Shown here one piece after another: positions 35,784-47,560 of a stretch of 64,000 nucleotides of DNA. Under the pieces are notes generated by a model that was not told the origin of the DNA, ran no database searches, and saw nothing but the letters and a program-made list of their open reading frames with translations. A program made the position numbers and the translations under genes. The stretch lies in assembly GCA_021234155.1 (NCBI GenBank), contig JAJEKV010000266.1, forward strand, positions 1-64,000, in the 5' to 3' direction. Source of the DNA: Isoetes taiwanensis. Lineage: Eukaryota > Streptophyta > Lycopodiopsida > Isoetales > Isoetaceae. Each line of letters starts with the position of its first letter. The first letter of the stretch is position 1.

Positions 35784-36809
35784 ATTGTTCGGGTCTTTAG
35801 CCTAATCTAGCCAACCCAGCCTATTCTATGTAGCCTATTCCATCACCTTAAAGCCTACTCTATCTAAATCTAACCAAATGTAGGGCGCGGGGGGGAGGAG
35901 GTGGGGACGGCAAGGGAAAGGGGGGCGAGAGAGATGGGCGCATTGACGCGAGCTTCTTCCAAAAAGGAGGTACGTCACCTAGTCATAGTCATAGTCTTAT
36001 TTTTATTTTTTTATTTTGTGTTAATCTATCAATTTATAGCAAAGGCAAAGAGTGATTGAGAAATTGAAGTCGGATGCCAAAAATTGGGAGGCGATTGTTC
36101 AAAGGTCCGTAAACCACTTTTAAGGAAGATATCAAGGTATTTGTTCTTTTGTTGCCATTCGTTGAATTCGAAATAAGACATTTAACTTTCATGTTGTGTT
36201 CTTTGCAATCAGATCGCTTTTGAACGTGCAAAGGATCCCAAGAAAAAACATACAAAACGGACTGTACCTGTGCGCGGGCAACCGGAAATGGTTTTTACAT
36301 AGATTTATAAGTGCTATAAACTCTTAGTCCACGTTGTATAATTGTAATGAGAACTTTCAATGTCATTGTCTAATATTGGTCATTATTGTCATAGAATTGG
36401 TTATACGAGTTTCCCCCGACTGGGGAGCACGTAAAGATAGCCAATACCCATGGAGTTGCTCACATGTATACGGTTATACAATGAGGGAACCGTCCCATAT
36501 CATCACGGGAATGTCAATGTATGTAAGATATATAGTATAAAAATACAATACAAGACAACAATACAATATGATCTTGTGATTAACAATTATTTTTTTTTCA
36601 TTTTTTTTTTTAATTTTAATTTCGTACATCACGTTGCATGCAACATCACATGCGCACATCGACGTCGGGTCCGCGTCACGCGTCGCATCGCACCATGTCG
36701 CATGCGAGGCGTGTCTCTCGAGAACGTCTAGGTCACGCGTATGTGTCACGTGGCGTGGCGACGCCGCTATACACGCCGCTAATTGACCGATCTGTTGTTG
36801 TGGTGCAAA

Positions 36810-37090
36810 GATTGCCGAAAGCATGGTTAGCGGCTATTATGGCATTCTCTATTAAAAATTCTTGAAATTCAACTTCTTTGAAATTCTTTCTAATAGATCG
36901 CATCTTCATCTTTGTACTAATTTGATGGAGAGCTCATATCACATCAACATTGCCCTTTTGATCCTGCTCCCATCCACCTTACATTGTATGCTCCATATAG
37001 TAATTGCAAACTCATCTTATTTTAAAACTAGCCCGAGGAATTAAACTTAATATGTTAAAAAGAAATGGTGTCAAAGAGTATCCTTGCTTG
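36810..37090 (-). pseudogene. LINE RT scrap
   Basis: The minus strand from 37,085 reads KQGYSLTPFLFNIL, the RT motif usually written RQGCPLSPLLFNL, followed by degenerate sequence to 36,810. It has no YADD and several stops. It adjoins the right end of the proposed CACTA-like element. Confidence 0.45.
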
Positions 37091-37404
37091 ATACATCTTT
37101 TGGTGTCAAAATGTGAGTAACAAGGAATATACATAGGTTAGATATCCATAACTACACAAAACAATCGTGAAATACATCAAGAGAAAGGTATACAATCTTA
37201 ATTATGAGAATGCATATGTCATTTTAACCTATGCCATGTATGATTCCAAATATGAAAATAGAAAAATACACAAAGGCCTAATAAGCACAAAGATGGTACT
37301 TTAATTCAAACAAAAGCACCCAATGGGTTCACTTTGGTGCATGGTTCAATGGTAGGACATTAAATTGCCACGCGAGGTCACGTGAAATTTTGAGGTCACC
37401 TCAA

Positions 37405-37560
37405 AATTTTAAGGCTCCCATAACTTTTTTTTTGAAGGGTGCCTAATGCTACCCTACAAGGAAAATAATTATAACTCACTAGTGTTAAGGCTACCATAAC
37501 GTTTTTTGAAGGGTGCCTAATGCCACCCTACAAGGAAAACAATTATAACTCATTAATGAA
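37405..37560. repeat. Direct duplication, ~80 bp
   Basis: 'aaggctcccataac…gaagggtgcctaatg…accctacaaggaaaa' occurs twice in tandem (37,409 and 37,487) with minor differences. No gene is associated. Confidence 0.7.
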
Positions 37561-37631
37561 CAATTATACCATGTTGTTTCATAGTTGAATAAATCCGGTG
37601 CATTTATTGGCTCTCGATTTGGACTTGGATT

Positions 37632-37975
37632 CCAGAGGGGTATTAGACTCGTGGAATAGGGGGTATTAGACTCGTGGTTTTGACGTGCACACTTATCCTA
37701 CAAGTCGAATACCCCCAATTTCGTGTTGATATTAGGCAAGTCAAATACCTCCCATTTCTCCTTCGCCGGACCTCCTATCCCTAAAAAGGGGGTATTAGAC
37801 TCGTCTAAACTCACACCTGCATTACATAAGTCGAATACCCAAGGGGGTATTGGGCTCGTCTAAACTAAGACATGTATTGTGCAAGTCGAATACCCCCTTG
37901 CATATCCTACAAGTTGAATACCCCTTGCTTATTCCACAAGTCTAATACCCCTTACCCCCACCTTGGGGTATTAGG
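37632..37975. repeat. Clustered inverted 15-bp motif GGGTATTAGACTCGT
   Basis: Forward copies lie near 37,637, 37,661, 37,786 and 37,843. Inverted copies (acAAGTCGAATACCCC and variants) lie near 37,699, 37,735, 37,826, 37,880, 37,905 and 37,938. Together they can form several alternative stem-loops in about 340 bp. The same motif reappears at 39,575-39,710. No ORF is present. Confidence 0.7.
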
Positions 37976-37999
37976 TCCAATTTTAAGTTTAACTTCTTA

Positions 38000-39560
38000 T
38001 GGCTTTTTCATCATCTCTAGATCATGAAATAGAGACATGTGAATGGTTCTATGGGCAATGCAATTCTTACTGGTTTAGTATACGTAACTTGAAACCTTGC
38101 ATACTCAAGTGGTCAATCAATGGTTGTGAGTTTCTATTCTACTAACATTGTTTATTTTCCATTATCATTATTGGTAATGGTTCATACAACAAATTGCTAA
38201 ATGTTTATTCAATTTCCATTATTAGTTTGAGTTATAACTTGTATACAAAACAAGTTCTTACATTGAAACATACAATAACAAAGCAAACAATGATGATTTG
38301 CTTCTACTTAGTAAACAATTTAAAGGCCCAAGGATTTGGACCCTAGAATTTCCAATTAGCCAACCCACAAATCTCAGCCATACTTGTGCAAAACGGAGTG
38401 CCCATACAGTGAAAAAGATAGTAATATCAAGGCTTAAAAGGCCAATCCACAAATCTTAGCCATACTAGTGCAAAACTACAAAATATCTGAGACTAAGACA
38501 ATTTGGCTTCTCAGATAAATATGATATGGCCATATTCTCACTCACGTCATGCCCAATACTCTAATACAAAAGTCCAATGAGATTTTGGAATGTTAATCCA
38601 ATACATCTGCACCACTTCAAAATCTTAAGTTTAACTTAATCCACTCACAAGATTGTTATAGAAAATATGAATGCCTCATAGTCTCACGTGATAAAATAGG
38701 CCTTCCTTGCTTCATCTGGTGTCTCACAAAGCCCAGGATTGTTTGCTACAGATTCTACCTCTCAGCACTCATTTTTCGGATGCCATATAATCTTGTATGC
38801 TGCAAATGAACAGAACAGGAATCAAAGAAAAATGTAGGAACTCAAGCGAAACATCAACATTATTAAAGACTGGATAACCTATCTTGCATTTTAAAAAAAC
38901 CTAGCTATAACCCTACGACCTATCAAATTATCAGAATAATCTTGATACATAGCTAAAAGAACGGAATTAAGAGTGTTAATGTGTTGATTGAACATCCTAC
39001 ATTAGCTCTGAGTTGGCCACAACATATGAATCTTCTTCGTTCATGCAGGCTGGTAGAATGAAGGTATTTAAATTTGACAGGCCCCTGTGAAAAACCACCA
39101 TGGAGGCGGGACTTCTTGGGTGTGGTAGATGGTGATGGTCAGTTTGTACAACAGTAGAGTTGTAGTTGTTGTGGAGTGTCGAGGTATCACTGTCTCTTTG
39201 GGGCAGTTCTCCTTCCTCCTCACTTGCTTTGTAACATTACCATTCTTTTAATATATTGCTGACACAGTTCTTCAAAAAAAAAAAAAACCACCATGGAGGC
39301 TTCTAGCAATATGGCAGCCACGTGCTAAATATAACAAGCACGTTTCGGCCAATGCCGCCATTGCTCTTCCATTGTAGAGAATCTAGTACTATGAAATGAG
39401 AGAATTTGAAAAAGATGATAGATTAAACCTTCAAACAAAACCAGCTATATTGGCGTGGCGGTGAAAACACCAGCCGAAGTATCTTGGCCGGAGTCTCGCG
39501 GCACGCTGCCGCTCATTGTCGCATTGCAACTCGAAATAAACCTAAATATTCTGTTGCATA
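38000..39560. other. Intergenic, no gene seen
   Basis: No coding signal I would support. 'ccaatccacaaatct(t/c)agccatact' appears twice (38,362 and 38,440). 'accaccatggaggc' appears near 39,100 and 39,290, the second after an A run, which may mark a small retroposed sequence. Confidence 0.3.
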
Positions 39561-39749
39561 GAACTTTAAGCATTCCTGGGGTATTTGACTCGCAGTTTAG
39601 AACAATGGCGAATTGACAGGCCGAATACCCATTCTGCCGGAATTTTTTTCCCATCAAAACCTGTATTGGGAGAATCGAATACCCTCACATGGTATTCGGC
39701 TTGAGGTTTCGTGGAATCGAGGCCCAAAAGCGGAGCCAATATTTCCTTC

Positions 39750-40115
39750 GAAATAAATCGCCTCGTGCAGGGATTTAACAACAATAGCCCGAAGCAATCT
39801 AATCCATTTGTGTACAAGAGATACAATATTATTAAATATAGCTCGCCATCGTACATATGCATTGGACAACAAACACATTCCATTTTATAATTTTCTATAT
39901 TGCATAGAAAGGAGTACTATACCAAGTTGTTTGAGAGTTGAACAAATCGCCTAGTGCATGGATTTAACAACAATAGCAGGAAACTACTCAATCTACTTGT
40001 GTACAAGAAATATAGTATTATTAAATATAGCTCGCCATCGTACATATGCAGTGAACAACAAACACATTCCATTTTATAATTTTCTACATTGCATAGAAAG
40101 GAATACCATGATTCG
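39750..40115. repeat. Direct duplication, ~175 bp
   Basis: The block from 'aaatcgcct(c/a)gtgca(g/t)ggatttaacaac' through 'ctcgccatcgtacatatgca' to 'attgcatagaaaggag' occurs at about 39,757-39,915 and 39,945-40,105, about 90 percent alike by eye. It could be a tandem MITE or local duplication. The upstream half of the first copy adjoins the GGGTATT motif cluster. Confidence 0.75.
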
Positions 40116-41169
40116 TGTGCATACCTAGTGATGATACGAGAGGCAATGCATGAAGCACATGCAAAGCACAGACTTTGTCTATTGATAGGCACTTCTTGAG
40201 TGGAAACTAAATTCACATGACATAAAGAGAACGTGGAAATTGATAGCATGACTTCTAATTGGATGGGTGATTCTTAATAAGAGATAATTTAGTTTCATAT
40301 AAGATTTGTTTACACATTTCAACAGTGATGATGAAGCGCAGATGGCAGAGCCTCGTGGTTGAGATCAGAGGAACGTGGAAGGAAATAGGTTGAAGAACAT
40401 AGAAGATTGGACAGATGGGACTGCCAGGCAGCGCCGCCGCGAGTGGCAAGGCACATGGTTTGAGTTGAGACAAACGTGAAAGGGAAATAGGTTTAAGAAC
40501 ATAGAAGGTAGGCAATGAGATAGATAGATAGTATTTTTACGTCATGCCACATTGACAGCATCCATGAGGACATATGATGGACCCCAGAGACTTGAATGCA
40601 AGATCTCTTAATTGCTAAACCAATGGACTAGCAACTGAACAAGCGGGAATGAGAGGGGCAATGAGGAAAGCATATGTATGCCACATGGACCAGGCACTAG
40701 CAAAAGCAAAAGAAATCGAATTTTAATAATGTTGTTGGATGGGGGACCCAAGAGATGGGAAGTGTTAGCACCAAATATGGAGACCAGGCGGCCACCAATT
40801 ACCACCAATTAAAAATAGGCTACGGGACCATTGGTATTTTGAACCATTATTTTTAGCTCTAGAAAAACCGGGCACATTTCCTTTAACCCAAACCCTGACT
40901 GCCTAATAATGAGTTGTCATCCAATTTTGTACCATTTTTTGGGCCATTCCTAAAACTCGACTGCCGGAATAGGGCTGGGTCCAGAGCTCCATAGTGGAAC
41001 TCGCACTAATCTTTACTACAGAGTCTGAAACAAGCTCTAATCACAAATTATATGCTGAAATCTTCTGGACCGATTCAGTTTCCCCCCAAATTTTTTCCTG
41101 ACTGATCCAATCTATCCTAGTTTTTTTATCCCCGTGTTTTGCTTTCGATTTATTTCTTGCTTACCAGAT

Positions 41170-41894
41170 TTATCTGCATTAATCCGGTTGCGTGAGGAAG
41201 TGGCACAGAAGCATCCACCAGGTTCTGTCTCCGAATTATTACCGCTGTTATTACCCCTGCCCTAGTAAACTGCTGCTTCCGGTTTGTCAGCGAGTCAAAG
41301 GGTTAAAATTGGAGCTTGGGCTCCTGCGTTTTTGCTTCTGGTTTGCATATTTGCTTTTGGGTTCCTTTTACTTTTACTCTCCAGTCCCGCATGCGACTTC
41401 TTCTCATATGGGCATTGGGCGGCCTGCCCGAGCCGTTGTAGCTCCTACATTCTGTATTTTCCATTCTGACATGGTTCATTTTCGGCCGATTGCATAGATT
41501 TGGACTTGATTCAGCCTTCTAGCTTCGACATCGATGCAGGTATAGCTCATTTCTGCTTTGTACTCGCTTGTAGGTTTGTATTCCGATGCATCTGCGTCTT
41601 AAATGCTGAGTCCTTTTTTCGAGTTTGGAGGAGGGGACCTGGTAAAGTAGGTCGGTTTATTAACTACGGTAGTGTGGCTTGTGTTGATTGATTATTATGT
41701 CTGCTTTCCGCAGGGATGAACCTTTTCTATAAGAACTTGGGTTATCAGATTTGGAGTGCTTTTGGTCCCGTTTCAAGATCTGTGCTCTTTTGCGTCGTCT
41801 GCACTTGGTTATAGTTCAGAACACACGATCTCGGACAAATCGTGCATGATACGCAAAATATACGATACATTTGGAGTACATATTTTGAAGGAAA
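41170..41894 (+). promoter_or_regulatory. Epsin 5' region with likely 5'UTR intron and uORF
   Basis: A probable 5'UTR intron runs from gatgcag/gtatag near 41,540 to ttccgcag/GGATG at 41,714. After the acceptor an upstream ORF of 32 codons (ATG 41,716, stop 41,814) precedes the epsin start at 41,895. If transcripts include this exon, the uORF could lower epsin translation. Pyrimidine-rich stretches lie between 41,090 and 41,180. The transcription start is not visible. Confidence 0.4.
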
Positions 41895-44800
41895 ATGGAT
41901 ATAAACCTTAAGAAATCTCTTGGGCAGACAGTCCGAGAATTGTAAGTCGGACGTATTTCTTAGATATGATCCAATCCGGCATGAATGGCAGGGCAAATAA
42001 ATTGATCTGGTTGTTGCAGGAAGCGAGAAGTAAATAAAGTGGTGTTGAAAGTCCCCGAAATAGAGCGTAAGGTAAGTGCTCATTATTCTAGAGAAAGATC
42101 TTCAACTTAGAACTTAGCTTGATTTATCATACAGGTGCTTGAAGCAACAAGCAACGAACCCTGGGGTCCTCATGGAACCCTTATGGCAGATATTGCCCAG
42201 GCTACACGAAATTTGTAAGAATGATACTCTTTATCTTCTGAAACTCGCCCTTAATTCTTGCCATAAACGGCTGTCTGGCCTTTCCAGCAATGATTATCAG
42301 ATGATAATGACAATCTTATGGAAGCGCCTAAATGATGGTGGCAAGAACTGGCGGCATGTCTACAAGGTAAAAAACAAATATTGTATGTTGAAGATCTCAT
42401 TTCTTGACATTGTTGCTGCTGTTATTTTGCTCTTAGGCACTGACTGTGATGGAGTTCCTTGTTGCCCATGGTGCCGAAAGGGTTATAGATGACATCAAAG
42501 AGCGTGCCTATCAAATTCAGGTATGATGTTAGTTGGTTTTGGTCTACTTACAACTGTTTATGGTCTTATTCTTGCTATCCTGCAGACTCTTTCCAATTTC
42601 CAATATTTGGATTCTAAGGGAAAAGACCAAGGTCAAAACGTTCGCAGGAAAGCACAAGCCCTAGTCACACTGGTGAGTGACAGAGAAAACATCAGAGAAG
42701 TTCGACAAAAGGCTGCTACTAACAGGGATAAGTATGTAAACCTAGGAAGAGCATGATTTTGTTAAAATGCTTATTGCCCAGCATGACGTTTTTGTGGACT
42801 CCAGATATCGATCTTCAGGTATGCACAGAGCCAGTTCTTACTCAAGTACTGGAGGTAGCTATGGTGATGATCGGGATGATGAACGGTATGGAGGCTCTAA
42901 TCGTGGACGGGATGACGACTCATATAGAGATAGATACCGTGACGAACGTTACAGCAGCAGGGATGAGGAATATAACGGAGAGCAAGATGAGGATCGGTAC
43001 AGATACAGGGATAATTATGACAGGAATGACAGGCCATTTGACGAGGATGATCGTCAGTCTTCGAGGTGCTTCTAGTCCCCCTTTAAATGTTGCTATTGCA
43101 GTCTCTTAGTATCTAAGGTCATGGTTTCCTTCTCTTTCCAGAAGCAGTGGAGGAAGAACAGATGAGGATGATAGGTATTGTGTTCTTTTCCTTATTTTAG
43201 TAACAAAAATGTTATCCATGGTGGCAAGGACTCATTGGTATCTGTTGTTTATAGTAGGAGGGGTGGCAGACCACCAAGAGCAAGCGTTAGCAACCCACCC
43301 AGTTATGAAGATGCAGTCTCTAAGACAGATGACAACTATGAAAGGTATTTTTTGCATTTGAAGGTGTTTTGCTAAAATACCAAGGTTGCTATTTACTAAA
43401 CATACCTTTTTATATCCAGGGAAAATGGAGGAGTTGCAGCAGCTGTCACAAGAGCATCAAAATCCTATGGTGATATGCAAAGTGCTAGAGGAATAAAGCC
43501 TGAACCTTCACTCCCGAAGAGCAAGTCTGTAGAAGATTTTGACGAGTTTGATCCCAGGAACAATGCTAGCTTTAAAGGTGAGGCCTAAACTGTAATGATG
43601 CAACCAGCACCTTTTAAAACCTTTTAGGCTTAATAGGCAAATGCCATTAGCCATCACTTGCCTCTATGATTGATTACCTTTCCGGAAAGGTTTGCTGTCT
43701 TGAACTTCATAGCAGTTGGCCACTAAGAATACGCTAATCTATTCGCTCTTATTAAAAGGCACAAGCATCTTTAGGAGCCCAGTAATTTACTAGCCTTCTG
43801 TGGTGGACTTGTTTACGTAACCCATTGAAGCATTATCATCTATACATGCGTCAGCTCTTAAAGATAGTAATTAAGATAAGCATCTAAATTGTGTTCCTTC
43901 ATTGGTTTGTTGTAAGTCTACTCAATTTAGTACTATAATTTCTGGTATTGCAGCACCAGGTGCTCCAGAGAATCAAGAGTTCAGCGAAGCTTCAGTTAAT
44001 GCATTCAGTGCACAGACGCCTGAACCATCTTCTGCACTTGTGGTTGTCCCCAAGCTAACCACAGGCCTAGAAGACTTATTTACTGAGCCTAGTTTCCCAC
44101 CAGCAGATGCAGCTACATTCCCAACTCAAGTAAGTATTTCATATGGTTATCGCATGCATTTTAAATCCTTAGTTTCCACCCGTGTGATTAATGTGGTCCT
44201 TAAAATGCTTAACTGTGTCTCATTTGTTCACAGGATTATGCTGCAAAAGACATTGGTAATGCACTTGCAGCAAATCCAATGGCTACAGGAGGTGCAGCTA
44301 ATCCTTTTGGTGATGCCCCATTTTCTGCATTCTCATCTTCGGAAGGTTCATCCCAATCAGGGAATGGAATGTTGCCATATGCAACTGTTCCACCCCCGCA
44401 GCAAACTCCAATAATGCCATCAAACCAGTTGCCATTTAATGGAATTGCGTCATCTACAATTTCCTCTACAACTGTAACAAATCAGTTCTTTCAGCAGCAA
44501 CCGATGCAGTCATTTGTAGAAACTGCTGCGTTTGCTGGGAATGGGATGATGTCTTATTCAACTGTTCCTCCCCAGCAACAGCCTCCAGCAATGGCATCGA
44601 ACCAGGTGGCAGCAGGTCCAGCCTATGGAATTGTACCAGTTGCACAAATCTCAGCACCTCAGCAGCCACCTCTAATGCCAGTATTCAACCAATTATCATC
44701 ATCAGGTCCAACAGTGTCTGCTGGACAGGAATCTGCTAAAAGTGAAATTGCAGTAGTGAAACCCCAGAAGGAGGAGAAGTTTCAGCCAAAATCATCTGTT

Positions 44801-45433
44801 TGGGCAGATGGATTAAATTCAGGTTTGCTAGACCTGAACATAAGAAAACGTAAGTTGCATATTTTGTTTCTGGTGCTCTATTACTGTTTTGCGCTTACTT
44901 GTGCGATTTTATATATGCAGCGAAAAATAATCCTTTAGCAGAATTGGGTATTCAGCTGGACTCCAAGCTCACAATTGCTGACAGGAGGAAAGAGACAAAG
45001 TCTTCAACAACGGCAATGGGCAAGGCGATGGGTTCTGGAACTGGAATGGGTCTTGCTGCGGCTGGAGGATTGGCACCTCCTCCTCCACCCATGGTTGTTG
45101 GTGGGATGGGGCCTGGGCCTGGAATGGGGATGGGAATGGGAATGGGAATGGGAATGGGCATGGGAATGGGAATGGGTGTTGGGCCTGGGATGGGAATGAC
45201 ACCTCCCATGGGCATGGGCATGGCTCAGGGATGGGTATGGCTCCAGGGATGGGCATGGGCCAGGAATGGGCATGCCACCTGGGATGGGCATGGGGATGGG
45301 CATGGGAATGACACCAGGAATGGGAATGGCACCAGGAATGGGGCAAGTCCCAATGGGAATGGGCATGAATCAGATGATGGGCATGGGATATGGAGGTTAT
45401 TCATCTCAACAACCTTACAGAACATTTCAATAA
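41895..45433 (+). CDS. Epsin, ENTH-domain clathrin adaptor
   Basis: Thirteen exons: 41895-41941, 42020-42071, 42135-42214, 42288-42366, 42437-42520, 42586-42731, 42805-43065, 43142-43174, 43255-43344, 43420-43577, 43954-44129, 44234-44849, 44921-45433; all phases agree. Residues 1-150 form the ENTH domain, which binds phosphoinositides and bends membrane ([84 protein letters not shown]). An Arg/Asp/Tyr-rich region and DFDEFDPR follow, then an NPF motif ([10 protein letters not shown]) for EH-domain partners, a Gln/Pro-rich stretch, the plant signature [19 protein letters not shown], and a Met-Gly repeat ending [15 protein letters not shown]. It is expected at the trans-Golgi, endosome or plasma membrane. 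In exon 13 the Met-Gly repeat changes frame twice by one base (near 45,229 and 45,262); otherwise the frame would run to 45,462. Confidence 0.93.
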
Positions 45434-45858
45434 GGTACTTCTTGTTGAATGCATATGAGTAGAACGGTCAGGCTATGTAATATTATGAGCTCATAATTTA
45501 TTGTAGCTATGTTAGATGTGGGATTTTCCCTGTAAATGTGATTATTTTTGAGTGCTGAATAAGACCATCTTTATATCGTTTCCATGAGCCTTAGTGCACA
45601 AGGGGTCTGAAGATATAACAATTTGTTTCACTATCTGCTTTTTTCAGCTTGTAAAGAGTCCCTCTGTGAATTTCTTGCAATGTCATAAACATCCTACTGG
45701 GTTTCTGGAATTTATTCTACATTTTGAAATATCTACATCCCTGAGATGAATTTGAACTAGTCTGCTCAATTATTTAGATTTGTGGCTCAATCCATTGCTG
45801 AGATAGAATGCCACTTTTATCTTTGTTTCTTCACCTAGTATGAACATTCAATAAAATT

Positions 45859-46113
45859 GTTTGGATCTTAAATTCGGTAGGTGGAGGGACGAAAAGGGAC
45901 TCCACCTACCGAATTAAACTTGGATCATCATAGTCTGCTCTGAATGATCCATTCTGAAAATCTCTGAAAATAGCAAATTTATAAACTTGGATCATTATAT
46001 TCTGCTCTACGATAATCCATTCTGAAAATGGCAAATTTATAAACTTGGATCGCCCCCGCACCCGAATAGAGAAGAATGGATCATTGTAGAGCAGAGTAAC
46101 GATGATCCAAATA
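45859..46113. mobile_element. Fold-back MITE-like element
   Basis: It contains a perfect 16-bp hairpin (aattcggtaggtggag 45,871-45,886 and its complement 45,900-45,915, 13-base loop). A ~38-bp block (tggatcatcatagtctgctc…gatccattct) is repeated at 45,985 and present inverted at 46,073-46,113. Outer ends read TTTGGATC … GATCCAAA-like, with ATAAAAT on both sides as a possible target duplication. It has no coding capacity and lies 0.4 kb past the epsin stop. Confidence 0.5.
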
Positions 46114-46139
46114 AAATCCACTCACTCCCTCTTGGTCTA

Positions 46140-47400
46140 ATCATGTGTTGACACGTGGTAATGATTCTTTTAAGGAATGTAGTAGATTTTGCATTCAATT
46201 GTTCTAGACATTCTACACAATATTTTGCCTAGAGAATGTATTGTATCATAAGTGGTTTTCAGGTAACAAAAATGTCACTTTAGATGACATTCTCATATGT
46301 CAACATTGCAGTGATTCCACATGAATAAGTGACATTTTCGTATACGAAATTTGGCTTGGAGTTGCTTGCCCCTCTTTTGCTATGCCTCTACCATGTAAAA
46401 TTTCGTGGCTTTTGTACAATGATTAATGTTAAATGGCTATCCAAGTTTTGAACCAATGACCAAAATATGGAGACTAAAGGAACACCTTGTTTGTGAGTTT
46501 TATTTGGTTTGCTCGTGTGAAGGAGACCAATGTCAATCCAAATCATACTTTGGGATCAAGAAGCAACCCGAGATTGACCAAAAAACCAAATCCTTGGTTG
46601 CACAAAAGCAAGGCGTTTTAAGTGCCTCAAGGAATACGTTGAACCTCCAAATCAACTTCTTTGTTTGGCATTCGATCTCAAAGGTAATGCGCTGATGAGA
46701 AAGAACTTTTTCTTGTTGAACCCATAAGTCAATCCCTTTGTTATGCATTGGGTCTTAAATAATTCATTGATGACTAGAAACGTGTGCCCGGCGATGGCGG
46801 GCATTAGTTATGGATGTGTGGAATGCATTTATGACAATATGTGTTTCAGGTGCAAGAGACATATATATGCGAAGAACAAACACTACCTTTAAAGTATAAA
46901 CAGAATATGGAGTAACTTGAACAAAACTTGTTTAGCTGGTTCAACAATTGCTAAGTATATCAAAATTTTTAGTGCAATCTAAAACTATAGAGTTTATGTT
47001 CATCAGCGTCAATGTATTCACATCATGAAGAACCTTGTGGGGCATTGTGGCAAATGTTGATGCGCATGAGACTTGATGTAACTAATTTTTGTTTCTATCT
47101 AGTTGTAAACTATTAGATGAGTTTAGTATTTCCATGAAAAAAATCTTATGTTTTGTCCATTCTCCATGTCTGAACACATCCAACCTTGCTGAAACATAAG
47201 AAAAGAAAATATCTGTAATGTGATGACATGAGTTATGTCTATCACTACATGCTTCATCTATAAGTTGCACGTTATGTCCTCATACTTCCTAATAGAATTC
47301 GTAACATGACAAATCCAAAACCATAATTTTAAACCAGTTTAATGGTTGACTTCATTCGCTAAAATCTTAAATATTTTATAGATTGTATTGATGATATGAT
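46140..47400. other. Intergenic, no gene seen
   Basis: The longest frames (about 89 codons near 46.5 kb) show no motif and no splice pattern. I see no RNA gene or defined repeat. Confidence 0.3.
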
Positions 47401-47404
47401 AAAC

Positions 47405-47560
47405 TCAAAAACTTGTAATCTTAAACCTATAAATACTAAAGTAACCCAATGCCAGGCATTAATGGTTGTGTTATTTACTTGTAATCCTAAACCCATAAAC
47501 ATTAAACTAACCCAATGCCAGGTATTAATGGTTGTGTTCTTTATTTCAATTGCTCCATTG
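47405..47560. repeat. Direct duplication, ~70 bp
   Basis: 'cttgtaat(c)ctaaacc(t/c)ataaa…taacccaatgccagg' occurs at 47,411 and 47,479. A separate block ending cagcctttgcacatactcaa occurs at 47,580-47,655 and again at 48,290-48,360. Both look like decayed dispersed repeats. Confidence 0.6.

Larger units (their letters stand above)
29583..36805. mobile_element. Possible CACTA-type non-autonomous element
   Basis: The left end reads CAGCACAACAAGAAGAGAAT, then CGTCATTTAGCGGCGTG. The right end, reverse-complemented, reads CACCACAACAACAGATCGGT, then CAATTAGCGGCGTG. The match extends about 35 bp with a 4-bp gap, and CGTCGC/GCGGCGT-rich subterminal DNA follows on both sides. CAC(N)ACAA ends and CpG-rich subterminal repeats fit CACTA/EnSpm elements. 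No transposase is visible inside and I find no clean 3-bp target duplication, so the two ends might belong to two related elements. Confidence 0.4.

Noticed and set aside
35934-36300. Possible small spliced gene (ATG 35,934-35,969, exon 36,040-36,104, then a piece at 36,213)
   Set aside because: The first two exons have good splice sites and a Lys/Glu-rich reading, but the third does not join convincingly and nothing is recognised.
37632-37975. CRISPR-like array
   Set aside because: The motif occurs in both orientations with irregular spacing, and the window is plant nuclear DNA; it is an inverted-repeat cluster.
44952-45425. Antisense Pro/Met and Pro/Phe ORFs over the epsin last exon
   Set aside because: They are shadows of the Met-Gly codon repeat on the opposite strand.
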